Below are positions 1-7,959 of a DNA stretch of 64,000 bases, piece by piece. This DNA is from Bacteroides stercoris ATCC 43183. GTDB taxonomy: Bacteria; Bacteroidota; Bacteroidia; Bacteroidales; Bacteroidaceae. The position numbers and the translations under genes were made by a program. Positions within the stretch are counted from its first letter, which is position 1, and the number at the start of each line of letters is the position of its first letter. The notes below the pieces were generated by a model, which was given only the letters and a program-made list of their open reading frames with translations, had not been told where the DNA came from and did no database searches. Where the stretch lies: positions 744,001 to 808,000 of the forward strand of contig NZ_CP102262.1 of assembly GCF_025147325.1 (NCBI RefSeq). Direction: 5' to 3'.

Positions 1-290
1 CGTGCCTGATATTCAAAAACCTTTATCTGCACAACCATCGGAGCATCGGCCAATTTATCCAGTCCGGCTTCCCCTATGGCAAGAACCTGCGGATGCCCGG
101 CTAAAGAAGCCAAAACATTCATTTCATTCCGAACAACCGGAGTAACGGTTGCCGGGATATGCCAGGGATGTATGCCTACCGAATACCACGCCCCCTCTTC
201 CGGAACAAAAGTATCGGGATAACGGTTCGCAATAGCCGTTCCGGGCACAGGCGGCAAGCGATGCGTATGTATATCGACAGGAAATTTCAT
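1..290 (-). CDS. tatD: TatD-family metal-dependent hydrolase, N-terminal part (runs off the left edge)
   Basis: The protein starts [19 protein letters not shown] is the first metal-binding HxH motif of the TatD/amidohydrolase fold, and it is followed by GIHPWHI and AIGEAGLDK, which hold the next conserved His and Glu of TatD DNases. Only about 96 residues lie in the window; the family is usually 200-260 residues long. The start codon overlaps the yidD stop as ATGA, so translation is probably coupled. TatD proteins are cytoplasmic metal-dependent 3'-5' exonucleases or related hydrolases; the substrate here is not shown by the sequence. The family call is fairly safe. Confidence 0.85.
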   Translation of the reverse strand, partial: MKFPVDIHTHRLPPVPGTAIANRYPDTFVPEEGAWYSVGIHPWHIPATVTPVVRNEMNVLASLAGHPQVLAIGEAGLDKLADAPMVVQIKVFEYQA

Positions 291-508
291 GGAACAGGAT
301 CATATCCGGAACCACCCCAGGGATGGCAACGCAATATACGTTTTACCGCCAGATAAAGGCCTTTGAAAGGGCCATGTTTCTTAATAGCCTCAACTGCATA
401 TTGAGAACAGGTAGGAGTAAATCTGCACGAAGGGGAAGTCATGGGCGAAATGCACTTCCGGTAAAAATAAATAGGAAGCAACAGCAGATATGAAAGCAGG
501 CGTTTCAT
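287..508 (-). CDS. yidD: Membrane protein insertion efficiency factor YidD
   Basis: This 73-residue protein has the YidD hallmarks: an amphipathic/hydrophobic N-terminus ([18 protein letters not shown]), the cysteine segment [15 protein letters not shown] and the C-terminal [12 protein letters not shown]. YidD acts at the inner face of the membrane and assists YidC/Sec-dependent insertion. It overlaps rnpA upstream and tatD downstream by four bases each (ATGA at both junctions), so the three are very likely translated as one coupled unit. The rnpA-yidD order is widespread in bacteria, though usually after rpmH; here hemD precedes it instead. Confidence 0.95.
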   Translation of the reverse strand: MKRLLSYLLLLPIYFYRKCISPMTSPSCRFTPTCSQYAVEAIKKHGPFKGLYLAVKRILRCHPWGGSGYDPVP

Positions 509-927
509 GGCTTCATAGGCGCTACGGCTGCCATATTCGCATCCGATACGGTAACTTTCTCAACAATACGCGCCAAAGCAGTCTTCACCCTCTCTTCTAT
601 TACGGAAGATTCCGTCAGCTGGTCGGAAAGGTAAATAAAGGCAATGGCCAACCGGCACTTCTTTTCTGCCAAAGCGTTCAACAGTTCATGTTTGTTTACA
701 CGGTAAGCCTCGCGTATCTGACGCTTTACGCGGTTGCGCTTCACCGCACGTTTGAAGCGGCGCTTCGAAACACTGATAAGAATGGAAGCATCCGCCTCCA
801 GCTCCTCTACCGGCAAATACACCACACGCAACGGGAAGACCGAAAACGAACGCGAACCGCCCGCAAACATCTTCTCTATTATCTTTTTTTTATCCAGCCT
901 TTCGACTTTATGTAAGGTATTCGCCAT
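505..927 (-). CDS. rnpA: Ribonuclease P protein component
   Basis: This 140-residue basic protein contains [20 protein letters not shown], matching the RNR motif of the bacterial RNase P protein that binds the RNA subunit and the 5' leader of pre-tRNA. A central left-handed beta-alpha-beta core is implied by [17 protein letters not shown]. The start is ATG at 927. It overlaps yidD by four bases. Upstream, 164 bases separate it from hemD and contain a terminator-like hairpin (967-1021), so rnpA depends either on readthrough or on a promoter close to its start that I cannot identify. Confidence 0.95.
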   Translation of the reverse strand: MANTLHKVERLDKKKIIEKMFAGGSRSFSVFPLRVVYLPVEELEADASILISVSKRRFKRAVKRNRVKRQIREAYRVNKHELLNALAEKKCRLAIAFIYLSDQLTESSVIEERVKTALARIVEKVTVSDANMAAVAPMKP

Positions 928-1088
928 GAAGTATAAGGTATAATGTAAAATATAGAGGGGGATATGAAAAAACGGGCTACAGGTAGTGCTGCTAAGATTC
1001 CGCAGTCTGCCCGCCGCCCGTTATTGCTTCGTTACGATTATAAATGTATCCGACAGGCTTATAACTTATAATTCATAACTTATACTTC
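928..1088. repeat. Imperfect inverted repeat spanning the rnpA/hemD gap
   Basis: GAAGTATAAG at 928-937 is matched by its exact reverse complement CTTATACTTC at 1079-1088, and weaker complementarity extends inward through TATAA-rich words. The right arm holds two copies of ATAACTTATA. The same word recurs in the queA/truB gap near 14450 and 14533. Similar long, short-word inverted repeats fill several other gaps between co-oriented housekeeping genes in this window. Confidence 0.6.
967..1021 (-). terminator. Branched terminator-like hairpin after hemD
   Basis: Read on the minus strand, ACGGGC and GCCCGT can pair across about 43 bases that themselves hold a CTGC/GCAG stem. The closing strand is followed at once by six T residues. 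This is the form of an intrinsic terminator or attenuator, placed about 70 bases after the hemD stop and 40 bases before the rnpA start. Confidence 0.55.
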
Positions 1089-1091
1089 TTT

Positions 1092-1844
1092 TCACTTTCC
1101 CTTGTTGTTCTCCTTTATGAACATATCAAGCGCTGCCGTCATAGAGGGCGCCTGCACACTGGGAGCTTCCAAATCCAAACGGAGTCCGGCATCACGGACA
1201 GCCTGTGCTGTTGTAGAGCCGAATGTTCCGATTTTAATCTCTTTCTGCTCGAAATCCGGGAAATTCTTCTTCAAAGAAGACACACCGGCAGGGCTGAAGA
1301 ATACCAGCATGTCATAGTCAAACTTTTCATCCGGAGTAAAATCATTACTTACCGTACGATACATGACTACTTCCGTATGCTGGATTTTACTCTTGTCCAA
1401 CAGATTCTTAATATCGTCTGTATGTACATCCGACATCGGCACCAAATACTTTTCAGTCTTATGCTTTATAATGGAAGACAACAGGTCATCAAACTTTCCG
1501 GTATTTCCAAAGAAAATCTTACGCTTGCGGTATTGTACATATTTCTGAATATACAAAGCAATCGCCTCCGTCACACAGAAATATTTCATGGTCTCAGGGA
1601 TTGTTACGCGCAATTCCGTACAAAGATGAAAAAAGTGATCGATTGCATGACGCGAAGTGAAAATAACGGCGGTATGATCCAATATAGAGACCTTCTGCTG
1701 TCTGAACTCTTTTGCTGAAAGGCTCTCTACTTTGATAAACGGGCGAAAATCGATTTTCACACCGTACTTCTCGGCAATGTCGTAGTAAGGAGATTTCTCT
1801 GATGCCGGTTTCGGCTGCGACACAAGTACTTTCTTAATTTTCAA
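1092..1844 (-). CDS. hemD: Uroporphyrinogen-III synthase
   Basis: The 250-residue product begins MKIKKVLVSQPKP and has the two-lobed HemD pattern: an N-terminal lobe with VIFTSRHAIDHFF and a C-terminal lobe with MLVFFSPAGVSSL and IGTFGSTTAQAVRDAGL. HemD cyclises hydroxymethylbilane to uroporphyrinogen III in the cytoplasm, feeding tetrapyrrole synthesis. The sequence is divergent, as is normal for this family. The start must be TTG: positions 1844-1842 encode TTG, no in-frame ATG lies upstream before the DUF4271 stop, and the next internal Met would remove much of the first lobe. The upstream stop (TAG) is four bases away, so the pair is operonic. Confidence 0.9.
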   Translation of the reverse strand: MKIKKVLVSQPKPASEKSPYYDIAEKYGVKIDFRPFIKVESLSAKEFRQQKVSILDHTAVIFTSRHAIDHFFHLCTELRVTIPETMKYFCVTEAIALYIQKYVQYRKRKIFFGNTGKFDDLLSSIIKHKTEKYLVPMSDVHTDDIKNLLDKSKIQHTEVVMYRTVSNDFTPDEKFDYDMLVFFSPAGVSSLKKNFPDFEQKEIKIGTFGSTTAQAVRDAGLRLDLEAPSVQAPSMTAALDMFIKENNKGK

Positions 1845-1848
1845 CGTC

Positions 1849-2580
1849 CTAAAATTTTATTATCAAATAATCGTTTAGTTGTATCACTCCTTGGTATAGC
1901 ATAAAACAAGGCATGATTTCAAGGGCACAAAAGTACAAAATTAAAAGGAAACTGCCATGTAAATTGCTACAAAAAAGCTTGAACCACTTATAGAACATCA
2001 ATATTTTAGTAAAAAAGGCTAAAATCAATCCAATTATTACTGTAAGTTGCAGACTTAAATCGAAATAAACAATAAACAGCACAAACGGGAAAAGAGTGAA
2101 ACCAAGATAATAAAGCAGGGTAGAATATGACTCAAGCCAAAGAGTCGTAGTACTTTCGTCAAAAAAAATCCAACCTAATACAGAGTATAAAATCCATTTC
2201 AGAAATAAATACAAAAGACTTATCCCGATATAAAGCCCCAATAGCGCAAAAGGCGGAACATGATGCACCAATTCAGGCTGAATATCATTGCAGTAATTAA
2301 AAATGCAGACCCCGGAGAGTATGCAAGTCTGCAAAATCAACAATAGCAGGTAGCGCATATCACCCGCCGTTGAGGTTGCAAATATGCTGGTACGCTCACG
2401 ATGCAACAGGAAATCCTTTACCAGCTGCAACAGAAACCTACGGCTACGGGAAAGCACATAGGCCGACAGAAAAAAACAACACAGCAGCACAATGGTGATG
2501 CCGTCGTCCATTCTCGGAGAATAGGGAATAGGCACACCTTCCGCTCCACCGGGTATCCATGCCGCCAACCAACTTATCAT
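1849..2580 (-). CDS. DUF4271 integral membrane protein
   Basis: This 243-residue protein has about six hydrophobic segments, for example ITIVLLCCFFLSAYVL and LLYYLGFTLFPFVLFIVYF. It matches the DUF4271 family, which is confined to Bacteroidota and often lies beside hemD. Its function is unknown. The ATG overlaps the stop of the upstream LOG gene by four bases (ATGA), and hemD begins four bases after its stop, so the order LOG, DUF4271, hemD is probably one transcript. No catalytic motif is visible. Confidence 0.8.
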   Translation of the reverse strand: MISWLAAWIPGGAEGVPIPYSPRMDDGITIVLLCCFFLSAYVLSRSRRFLLQLVKDFLLHRERTSIFATSTAGDMRYLLLLILQTCILSGVCIFNYCNDIQPELVHHVPPFALLGLYIGISLLYLFLKWILYSVLGWIFFDESTTTLWLESYSTLLYYLGFTLFPFVLFIVYFDLSLQLTVIIGLILAFFTKILMFYKWFKLFCSNLHGSFLLILYFCALEIMPCFMLYQGVIQLNDYLIIKF

Positions 2581-3167
2581 ATCGCTGCAAACTTACGGAT
2601 AGAGGCATCCCACAAAGGTACGGTATGTACCAGTTCAACCGCTTCCCCGGCTGTCGCGGCTACATGCCAGATGGCACTGTGCTGCGCACGCATGAAGTTT
2701 TCGTCTACAGCCTTCTGCAACATAGCCAGCAACGGGTCGAAATACCCCTTGATATTCAATATGACTATCGGATTCAGATACAGTCCCAATTGTTTCCAGG
2801 TAATGACTTCGAGCAATTCTTCCAAAGTACCGCAACCGCCGGGCAATGCAATCACGGCATCGCTCAAATCCGCCATCAGTTGCTTGCGTTCATGCATATT
2901 TTCCACCTCTACAAGCTTGGTCAGTCCTGTATGATGCCACCCCTGCTCAATCATAAAACGGGGTATCACTCCGGTCACCTCACCGCCTGCCGCAAGTGTG
3001 GCATCCGCCACCGCAGCCATAAGTCCCATATTACCGGCACCGTTCACCAAACGGATATGCCGCTGCCCCAGCAACGTTCCCAGTTCACGGGCGGCATCAA
3101 AATAAACGGGGTCTATTTTAGTGCTCGAAGCACTGTATACACATACGGAGGTTATTTTATTCATCAT
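2577..3167 (-). CDS. LOG-family protein (TIGR00730-type nucleotide phosphoribohydrolase)
   Basis: The 196-residue Rossmann-like protein carries PGGCGTLEELLEVITWKQLG, the PGGxGTxxE motif of LOG (Lonely Guy) proteins, plus GAGNMGLMAAVADA and the MHERK arginine region. Family members hydrolyse nucleoside 5'-monophosphates, such as cytokinin ribotides or AMP, to the base and ribose phosphate; the bacterial substrate is often uncertain. Two consecutive ATGs start it (3167 and 3164). A TAccTTTG -7 box lies 31 bases upstream. It is the first gene of the run through DUF4271 and hemD. Confidence 0.88.
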   Translation of the reverse strand: MMNKITSVCVYSASSTKIDPVYFDAARELGTLLGQRHIRLVNGAGNMGLMAAVADATLAAGGEVTGVIPRFMIEQGWHHTGLTKLVEVENMHERKQLMADLSDAVIALPGGCGTLEELLEVITWKQLGLYLNPIVILNIKGYFDPLLAMLQKAVDENFMRAQHSAIWHVAATAGEAVELVHTVPLWDASIRKFAAI

Positions 3168-3197
3168 CTTTCAGCTATATCAATTATTACCTTGTTG

Positions 3198-3205
3198 CAA
3201 AGGTA
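3198..3205 (-). promoter_or_regulatory. Bacteroides -7 box upstream of the LOG gene
   Basis: The minus strand reads TACCTTTG, an exact TAnnTTTG match, about 30 bases before the start codon. At -33 only a T-rich stretch is present, so the call rests on the -7 box. Confidence 0.6.
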
Positions 3206-3225
3206 TATGATTTTAAGGAGATTTG

Positions 3226-3281
3226 AAAAAAGAAGCTGCTCATTCTACCCCGGAATATTCCGAAGGCAGAAAGGCAGCTTT
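3226..3281 (-). terminator. Intrinsic terminator downstream of metK
   Basis: On the minus strand AAGCTGC and GCAGCTT form the outer stem, enclosing the 12-base palindrome CGGAATATTCCG, and the closing strand is followed by C and a run of T. It lies about 60 bases after the metK stop and separates metK from the LOG-hemD run. Confidence 0.65.
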
Positions 3282-3341
3282 CTATAATAAATAGCTGTAA
3301 AGCTATGCTGATTACTGTTTTCTTTAACGAAGAACGGAGAA

Positions 3342-4634
3342 TTAGAGGCCGAAAGCCGCTTTCACCTTATCAACGTAATCCAGTTTCTCCCAGGTGAACA
3401 GTTCTACAGTCACGTCTTTATCGCCTTCATAGCGAGACTTGAAGTGTTTGGTGACAACCTGCGGCTCACGTCCCATATGACCGTAAGCGGCTGTTTCCTG
3501 ATAGATAGGGTTACGCAGTTTCAAACGGTCTTCAATGGCTTTCGGACGAAGGTCGAAAAGCTCATCGATCTTTCTGGCTATCTCGCCGTCGCTCATATTT
3601 ACATGGCTGCGCCCGTAGGTATTTACATATATATTGATAGGACGCGCCACACCGATGGCGTAAGATACCTGTACCAGCATTTCATCCGCCACACCGGCAG
3701 CTACCAGGTTCTTGGCAATGTGACGTGCAGCGTATGCGGCACTGCGGTCTACCTTGCTGGGGTCCTTACCGGAGAAAGCGCCACCGCCGTGTGCACCTTT
3801 ACCGCCGTAAGTATCCACAATAATCTTACGTCCGGTCAAACCGGTATCCCCATGAGGACCGCCGATTACGAATTTGCCGGTAGGATTCACATGATACTTG
3901 ATATTATCGTTAAACAGCGACAATACTTTCTCGTGATGGATAGACGCGATGACACGGGGCATCAGGATATTAACGACGTCGTTGCGGATAATGCCCAACA
4001 TCTCCTCGTCCGCCTTCAACTGTGCAGCTTCGCCGTCGTCGGCAGGCTGAATGAAATCATCGTGTTGGGTAGAAACTACAATCGTATCGATACGGACAGG
4101 ATTGCCGTTATCATCATATTCAATGGTTACCTGGCTCTTGGAGTCCGGACGCAGATACGTCATCACCTCTCCTTCGCGACGGATATCCGCCAGCACTTGC
4201 AGGATACGGTGGGCAAGATCCAGGGAGAGCGGCATATAATTTTCCGTTTCGTTAGTGGCATAACCGAACATCATGCCCTGGTCGCCCGCACCTTGTTCCA
4301 TAGGATCCTGGCGCTCCACACCACGGTTGATGTCGGGGCTCTGCTCGTGAATGGCGGAAAGCACGCCACACGAATTGCTCTCGAACATATACTCGCCTTT
4401 GGTATAGCCGATTTTCTTGATTACTTCACGCGCGATAAGTTGAAGGTCAACATACGCTTTGGTTTTCACTTCTCCAGCCAGCACTACCTGTCCGGTAGTA
4501 ACCAGAGTTTCGCAAGCTACTTTCGAACTGGGGTCATACGCCAACAGTTTGTCAAGCACAGCGTCCGATATTTGATCGGCCACTTTGTCGGGGTGTCCTT
4601 CCGACACCGATTCGGATGTGAATAAGTATCCCAT
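3342..4634 (-). CDS. metK: S-adenosylmethionine synthase
   Basis: The 430-residue protein has all MetK signatures: [11 protein letters not shown] near the N-terminus, [15 protein letters not shown] (adenosine/methionine loop) and [15 protein letters not shown] (phosphate-binding region). It joins methionine and ATP to make S-adenosylmethionine in the cytoplasm and normally acts as a tetramer. Length and motifs are complete. It is monocistronic here: a terminator follows it, and its own promoter and a roughly 160-base leader precede it. The leader holds a SAM-II-like riboswitch (4735-4795), which would give feedback control by the product of the enzyme. Confidence 0.98.
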   Translation of the reverse strand: MGYLFTSESVSEGHPDKVADQISDAVLDKLLAYDPSSKVACETLVTTGQVVLAGEVKTKAYVDLQLIAREVIKKIGYTKGEYMFESNSCGVLSAIHEQSPDINRGVERQDPMEQGAGDQGMMFGYATNETENYMPLSLDLAHRILQVLADIRREGEVMTYLRPDSKSQVTIEYDDNGNPVRIDTIVVSTQHDDFIQPADDGEAAQLKADEEMLGIIRNDVVNILMPRVIASIHHEKVLSLFNDNIKYHVNPTGKFVIGGPHGDTGLTGRKIIVDTYGGKGAHGGGAFSGKDPSKVDRSAAYAARHIAKNLVAAGVADEMLVQVSYAIGVARPINIYVNTYGRSHVNMSDGEIARKIDELFDLRPKAIEDRLKLRNPIYQETAAYGHMGREPQVVTKHFKSRYEGDKDVTVELFTWEKLDYVDKVKAAFGL

Positions 4635-4705
4635 TTCAATTAGAAATTAAAAATGAATAATTAAAAAGGAGATGAGGAAAGCGTCATTAATGAGTAGGTA
4701 TGCAA

Positions 4706-4727
4706 ATCCCGGTACACCGGAGTACCG
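4706..4727 (-). promoter_or_regulatory. Hairpin and GGAT anti-element downstream of the SAM-II-like core
   Basis: On the minus strand CGGTAC and GTACCG form a six-base-pair stem around TCCGGT (4710-4727), followed directly by GGAT (4709-4706). GGAT can pair with the ATCC at the 3' end of the riboswitch core, the same ATCC needed for the pseudoknot. This suggests mutually exclusive structures, but no U-tract follows, so a classical terminator is not seen. Confidence 0.4.
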
Positions 4728-4734
4728 TCAGAAA

Positions 4735-4795
4735 AGGATGTGTTTTAGCATTTTTTTCCGTGGTTGCAAGCTACCCAAATCTTTCCACATATCGT
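4735..4795 (-). ncRNA. SAM-II-type riboswitch candidate in the metK leader
   Basis: Read on the minus strand, the leader holds GATTT, then seven bases, then TTGCA, then 15 bases, then GCTAAA. These are the three invariant blocks of the SAM-II (SAM_alpha) aptamer as I recall it, and the seven-base spacing between the first two is the same. P1 can form from TGTGG and CCACG. The pseudoknot can form from GGGT, just after GATTT, and ATCC, eight bases after GCTAAA. It begins about ten bases after a TATCTTTG promoter box and precedes metK. The 3' spacer is longer than in the classic class. Confidence 0.65.
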
Positions 4796-4804
4796 TTTCG
4801 GCTG

Positions 4805-4812
4805 CAAAGATA
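4805..4812 (-). promoter_or_regulatory. metK promoter -7 box
   Basis: The minus strand reads TATCTTTG, an exact TAnnTTTG box. A TTG-containing -33 region (GTTGTG) lies about 20 bases upstream. Transcription would begin near 4798, at the 5' edge of the riboswitch. Confidence 0.65.
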
Positions 4813-4893
4813 AAGGTTTTATGGGAATATGGTACACAACGGGCAAAGTATTAACTAAAAAACACGCTTATTACTGCAAAATATCTATTTTTG

Positions 4894-4926
4894 CAAAAAA
4901 AGTGCGCCGATATCCCATCGCCGCAC
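4894..4926 (-). terminator. Intrinsic terminator at the end of the phosphatase-SusD-SusC operon
   Basis: On the minus strand GTGCG pairs with CGCAC and, after one C/C mismatch, CGAT pairs with ATCG. The stem is followed by seven T residues. It lies about 40 bases after the stop of the histidine phosphatase gene. Confidence 0.75.
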
Positions 4927-4963
4927 TCCCATAATCGTTTCTATATTGTTAACTTCAAAAAAC

Positions 4964-6238
4964 TCAATTCAACAAATTTCGATAAAACCTCTCGACATCC
5001 TCCCATTTATAATAAGGAAACATATCAGTCTCTACCGGAATATGCACTTCATTCTCATTGTGCATAACCTTTACCAGAATATCCCCGGACTTCTCGTTCC
5101 GGAAAAAGATAATCTGTACATTAGCAGCCATAGGAACCACCTTGAAATCACTCCATACCTTATAAACTTCATACGGATCGCTAACTACAACATTACAATT
5201 CTCTATCTGCATCAACGCAACCAAAGGAATCACATTACCATCGTGCCCGAAGCGGAGAGTAGCGGCAATTCCCCCTTTCCGGATAGCCTCGTCAGCACTG
5301 TCCAGAATATTTCTTAACAGAGATTTGGCATTGGCCACTACAATACCTTTTCCATCGGCATGATTGGCATTCCCCACATAAAAACGGTAATTGACACACT
5401 GCCACAAATCAAATAATTCCTGTGCTTCGAACAAATCATAGAAAGAAACTTTTGTTTCAGCATTCTGCATGTCACTGGCTACCCAGTACATTCCCCACAT
5501 CAATTCCTTAGGATTTACTTTCTTTACGACAAAATGTTTATCCTTGAACAAGGATACGACCAAACGCTCCGGATTGGTATGGGCTTCCTCAAATTTCCTG
5601 TATTCCTCGGCCCAAGGACCGTCCTGGGAAGAAGTAAAACGGTTGGATTCGTCGGTGTGATAATTCAGATAATCCATATATTTCTCACTTGCCTCATAAG
5701 AAATCCGCAAATCCGGATTCAGCTCTTTCAAACGGTCACCAAAAGCCACCATACTCATAGCACAACGCAATACAACGGTAGAACGGGCAGATATAAAGGG
5801 ATTGCCTTTGAATACCTCCGGAAACGAAGCATACATTCTTTCAGCAATGCCGCGATGCTGCCTGACTCCCAATGGAGTCAAATCCCCGCCATGTCCTTCC
5901 GCCTCTTCCCATACCTTGAGCAAACGCCGGTAGGTATCTTCACCCAAACCGGTAAGCGCATGTGCACGATGCGCCTCTTCAAACAGGTCTACCAGCCATT
6001 TATAATCACGGTCGCCAATCAGGTAACGGGAACCATGCCGTCCGTAATGACTGATATAAAAAGGCTTATATCCCTTAGGCGCTTTAGTCTGTGGCGCGAA
6101 ATCCAACGGATATGCCCAATAGACTCCTCCCGTCTTCTCAGGAGTAGCAAACATCTCTTCTTTGGATGTCTGTGCCCCAAGCGGAGCACAGCACAGCACC
6201 ATCAAACCACATAACAGAATTTGTTTCAGTTTCATCAT
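4964..6238 (-). CDS. Secreted histidine acid phosphatase (phytase/MINPP-like superfamily)
   Basis: The 424-residue protein has a signal peptide ending near ALGAQ-type residue 23 and the branch-2 histidine phosphatase motif HYGRHGSRY (R67, H68 is the phosphorylated His). A GHDGN segment (H332-D333) fits the proton-donor HD pair. Such enzymes hydrolyse phosphomonoesters; relatives include phytases, acid glucose-1-phosphatase and MINPP, the last of which usually has HAE rather than HD. It is the third gene after SusC and SusD, four bases after the SusD stop and followed by a terminator. The context suggests it removes phosphate from the ligand taken up by the SusC/D pair. The substrate is not proven. 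Confidence 0.85.
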   Translation of the reverse strand: MMKLKQILLCGLMVLCCAPLGAQTSKEEMFATPEKTGGVYWAYPLDFAPQTKAPKGYKPFYISHYGRHGSRYLIGDRDYKWLVDLFEEAHRAHALTGLGEDTYRRLLKVWEEAEGHGGDLTPLGVRQHRGIAERMYASFPEVFKGNPFISARSTVVLRCAMSMVAFGDRLKELNPDLRISYEASEKYMDYLNYHTDESNRFTSSQDGPWAEEYRKFEEAHTNPERLVVSLFKDKHFVVKKVNPKELMWGMYWVASDMQNAETKVSFYDLFEAQELFDLWQCVNYRFYVGNANHADGKGIVVANAKSLLRNILDSADEAIRKGGIAATLRFGHDGNVIPLVALMQIENCNVVVSDPYEVYKVWSDFKVVPMAANVQIIFFRNEKSGDILVKVMHNENEVHIPVETDMFPYYKWEDVERFYRNLLN

Positions 6239-6242
6239 ATTT

Positions 6243-7940
6243 TTACTTTATTACTTTATAGCCATCGTTTTGCACCAGAGTAGGATTGTTCGTCAGTTCA
6301 CTTTCCGGAATCGGGAACAAATTGTATTTATCGTCCACATCCGCCCCTAAACGCACACCGTTTTTCCAATCCCAGTTATTCCCTTTCGTATATTTGCCGA
6401 ACCGAATCAAATCGGTGCGCCTTGTCAATTCAGAAGCCAGTTCTTTCTGACGTTCAACCAACAGAAAGTCCAGATTAAGTTCATTGGCCGTAATTTCACC
6501 GGACACATCGGAACGTACGCCGTTTTTCGCATATTTACCGGACATATAAGCCCTTGTTCTGACCTCATTGACATACCCCAACGCTTCACTTTGCGTACCG
6601 TTCGCTCCGCGCAAAATGGCCTCAGCAGCCATCAAATAGGCATCTGCTGTGCGGAACAGCGGAAAATCAATGGAAGTATAGGCATCTCCCGAAGGACAAA
6701 GTTCATCCTCTTTCGTAACGTTTCTCCACTTGATATAACCGTATCCGCATGTAAACGTACTGGTCATATCCATATTTACATCCCATGTGTCTTTCACCTG
6801 ATTAGGAAGAGCGGTCATGAACTGTGCTCTCTTATCTTTCTTATTATTTCCCCAAGTATCATTGCCGTCGAACATGACATCATCCGCATCGAACGCATCC
6901 ACCAATGATACTTTAGCGCGGACATTACCCCAGCCTCTGGAGCCGACACCGGTCTTATAAAGTTCATCCATAGGACCGTTTACAAAAGCTTTCACATAGA
7001 AATTCGTTCCGGCAGAACTCTGTGCACGCAAGCCGTCCTGTACCAGCGGCCAGATAATCTCCTTACAGGTATTATTATCCGCTAAAAAGATTTCACGATA
7101 ATCGGAAGCCAATGGATAATGCCCGTCGGCAATGACTTTTACCGCATAAGCATATGCTTCCTGGTATTTATTCTCATTAATCCAAGTCTGTGCATTCAGA
7201 TACATTCGGGCCAGCAGGAACCAGCCGGCTACCCGGTCAACACGTCCGTACTCATTGCTTCCCGGAGCTTTCAGTTCGTTTTCGATAGCCAGCAATTCAC
7301 TTTCTGCAAACTCAAAAATCTGCTTACGCGTATATTGAACCGGAATTTCTTTCACACCCGTATTTTCATCCACATAAGGAACCGCACCAAACAAATCGCA
7401 AAGCATCGAATAGCAATAAGCACGTATGAAGCGGGCTTCTGCGCGATAGCTCACATAATCATCTTTCATCTCTTCCCAAAGTCCTCTGCTCTGCAACTTG
7501 CCTTCCGTACATTCACGCAAAAGCTCGTTACAATAGGCAATACTCATATAAAGTCTCTGGTAAGTCCATGTAATGACCGAAGCATTGGAAGCATCCCACT
7601 GCAAATTCAAACATTTACGCAAACCGTTGGAAGAGGAAGGCATCAAAAAATTATCCGTACTCAACTCCTGCAAATAAAACAACAGGCGCACATAACCGGA
7701 ATAGCCCTCATTAGCACCTTCGAGGTCGCCGTCACCTCCGTCACCACCTTTCTGCCCTGTCAGAACCAGTGATGCATAACACTTTGCCAAAACACCGGTG
7801 TAGCCGTCTTTTGTCTGGTATACCTTTTCACTTACCAGCTGGTTATCATCCAAAGGCATCGTGTCCAGGTCGCCCAAGCAAGAAACCAGACTTATGCCCG
7901 CGAAGAACAAAATAAACGAATAAGCAATTATATTTTTCAT
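6243..7940 (-). CDS. SusD/RagB-family surface lipoprotein (locus 1)
   Basis: The 565-residue protein has a lipoprotein signal (VSCLGDLDTMPLDD, lipid-bearing C21 followed by acidic residues that favour surface export). The SusD pattern is present: N-terminal TPR-like helices with EARFIRAYCYSMLCDLFGAVP, the FPLFRTADAYLMAAEAIL helix and the C-terminal ERQKELASELTRRTDLIRFG. SusD proteins cap the SusC barrel and help capture the ligand. It lies 19 bases after the SusC stop and four bases before the phosphatase, so it is in the same operon. Family assignment is secure; the ligand is unknown. Confidence 0.95.
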   Translation of the reverse strand: MKNIIAYSFILFFAGISLVSCLGDLDTMPLDDNQLVSEKVYQTKDGYTGVLAKCYASLVLTGQKGGDGGDGDLEGANEGYSGYVRLLFYLQELSTDNFLMPSSSNGLRKCLNLQWDASNASVITWTYQRLYMSIAYCNELLRECTEGKLQSRGLWEEMKDDYVSYRAEARFIRAYCYSMLCDLFGAVPYVDENTGVKEIPVQYTRKQIFEFAESELLAIENELKAPGSNEYGRVDRVAGWFLLARMYLNAQTWINENKYQEAYAYAVKVIADGHYPLASDYREIFLADNNTCKEIIWPLVQDGLRAQSSAGTNFYVKAFVNGPMDELYKTGVGSRGWGNVRAKVSLVDAFDADDVMFDGNDTWGNNKKDKRAQFMTALPNQVKDTWDVNMDMTSTFTCGYGYIKWRNVTKEDELCPSGDAYTSIDFPLFRTADAYLMAAEAILRGANGTQSEALGYVNEVRTRAYMSGKYAKNGVRSDVSGEITANELNLDFLLVERQKELASELTRRTDLIRFGKYTKGNNWDWKNGVRLGADVDDKYNLFPIPESELTNNPTLVQNDGYKVIK

Positions 7941-7959
7941 ATTGTATAGTTTTAAGCCG

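Noticed and set aside
3444-4625. Long plus-strand reading frame (393 codons) opposite metK
   Set aside because: It lies fully within the complete metK gene on the other strand, has no recognisable domain, and its composition is that expected of the antisense of a conserved gene.
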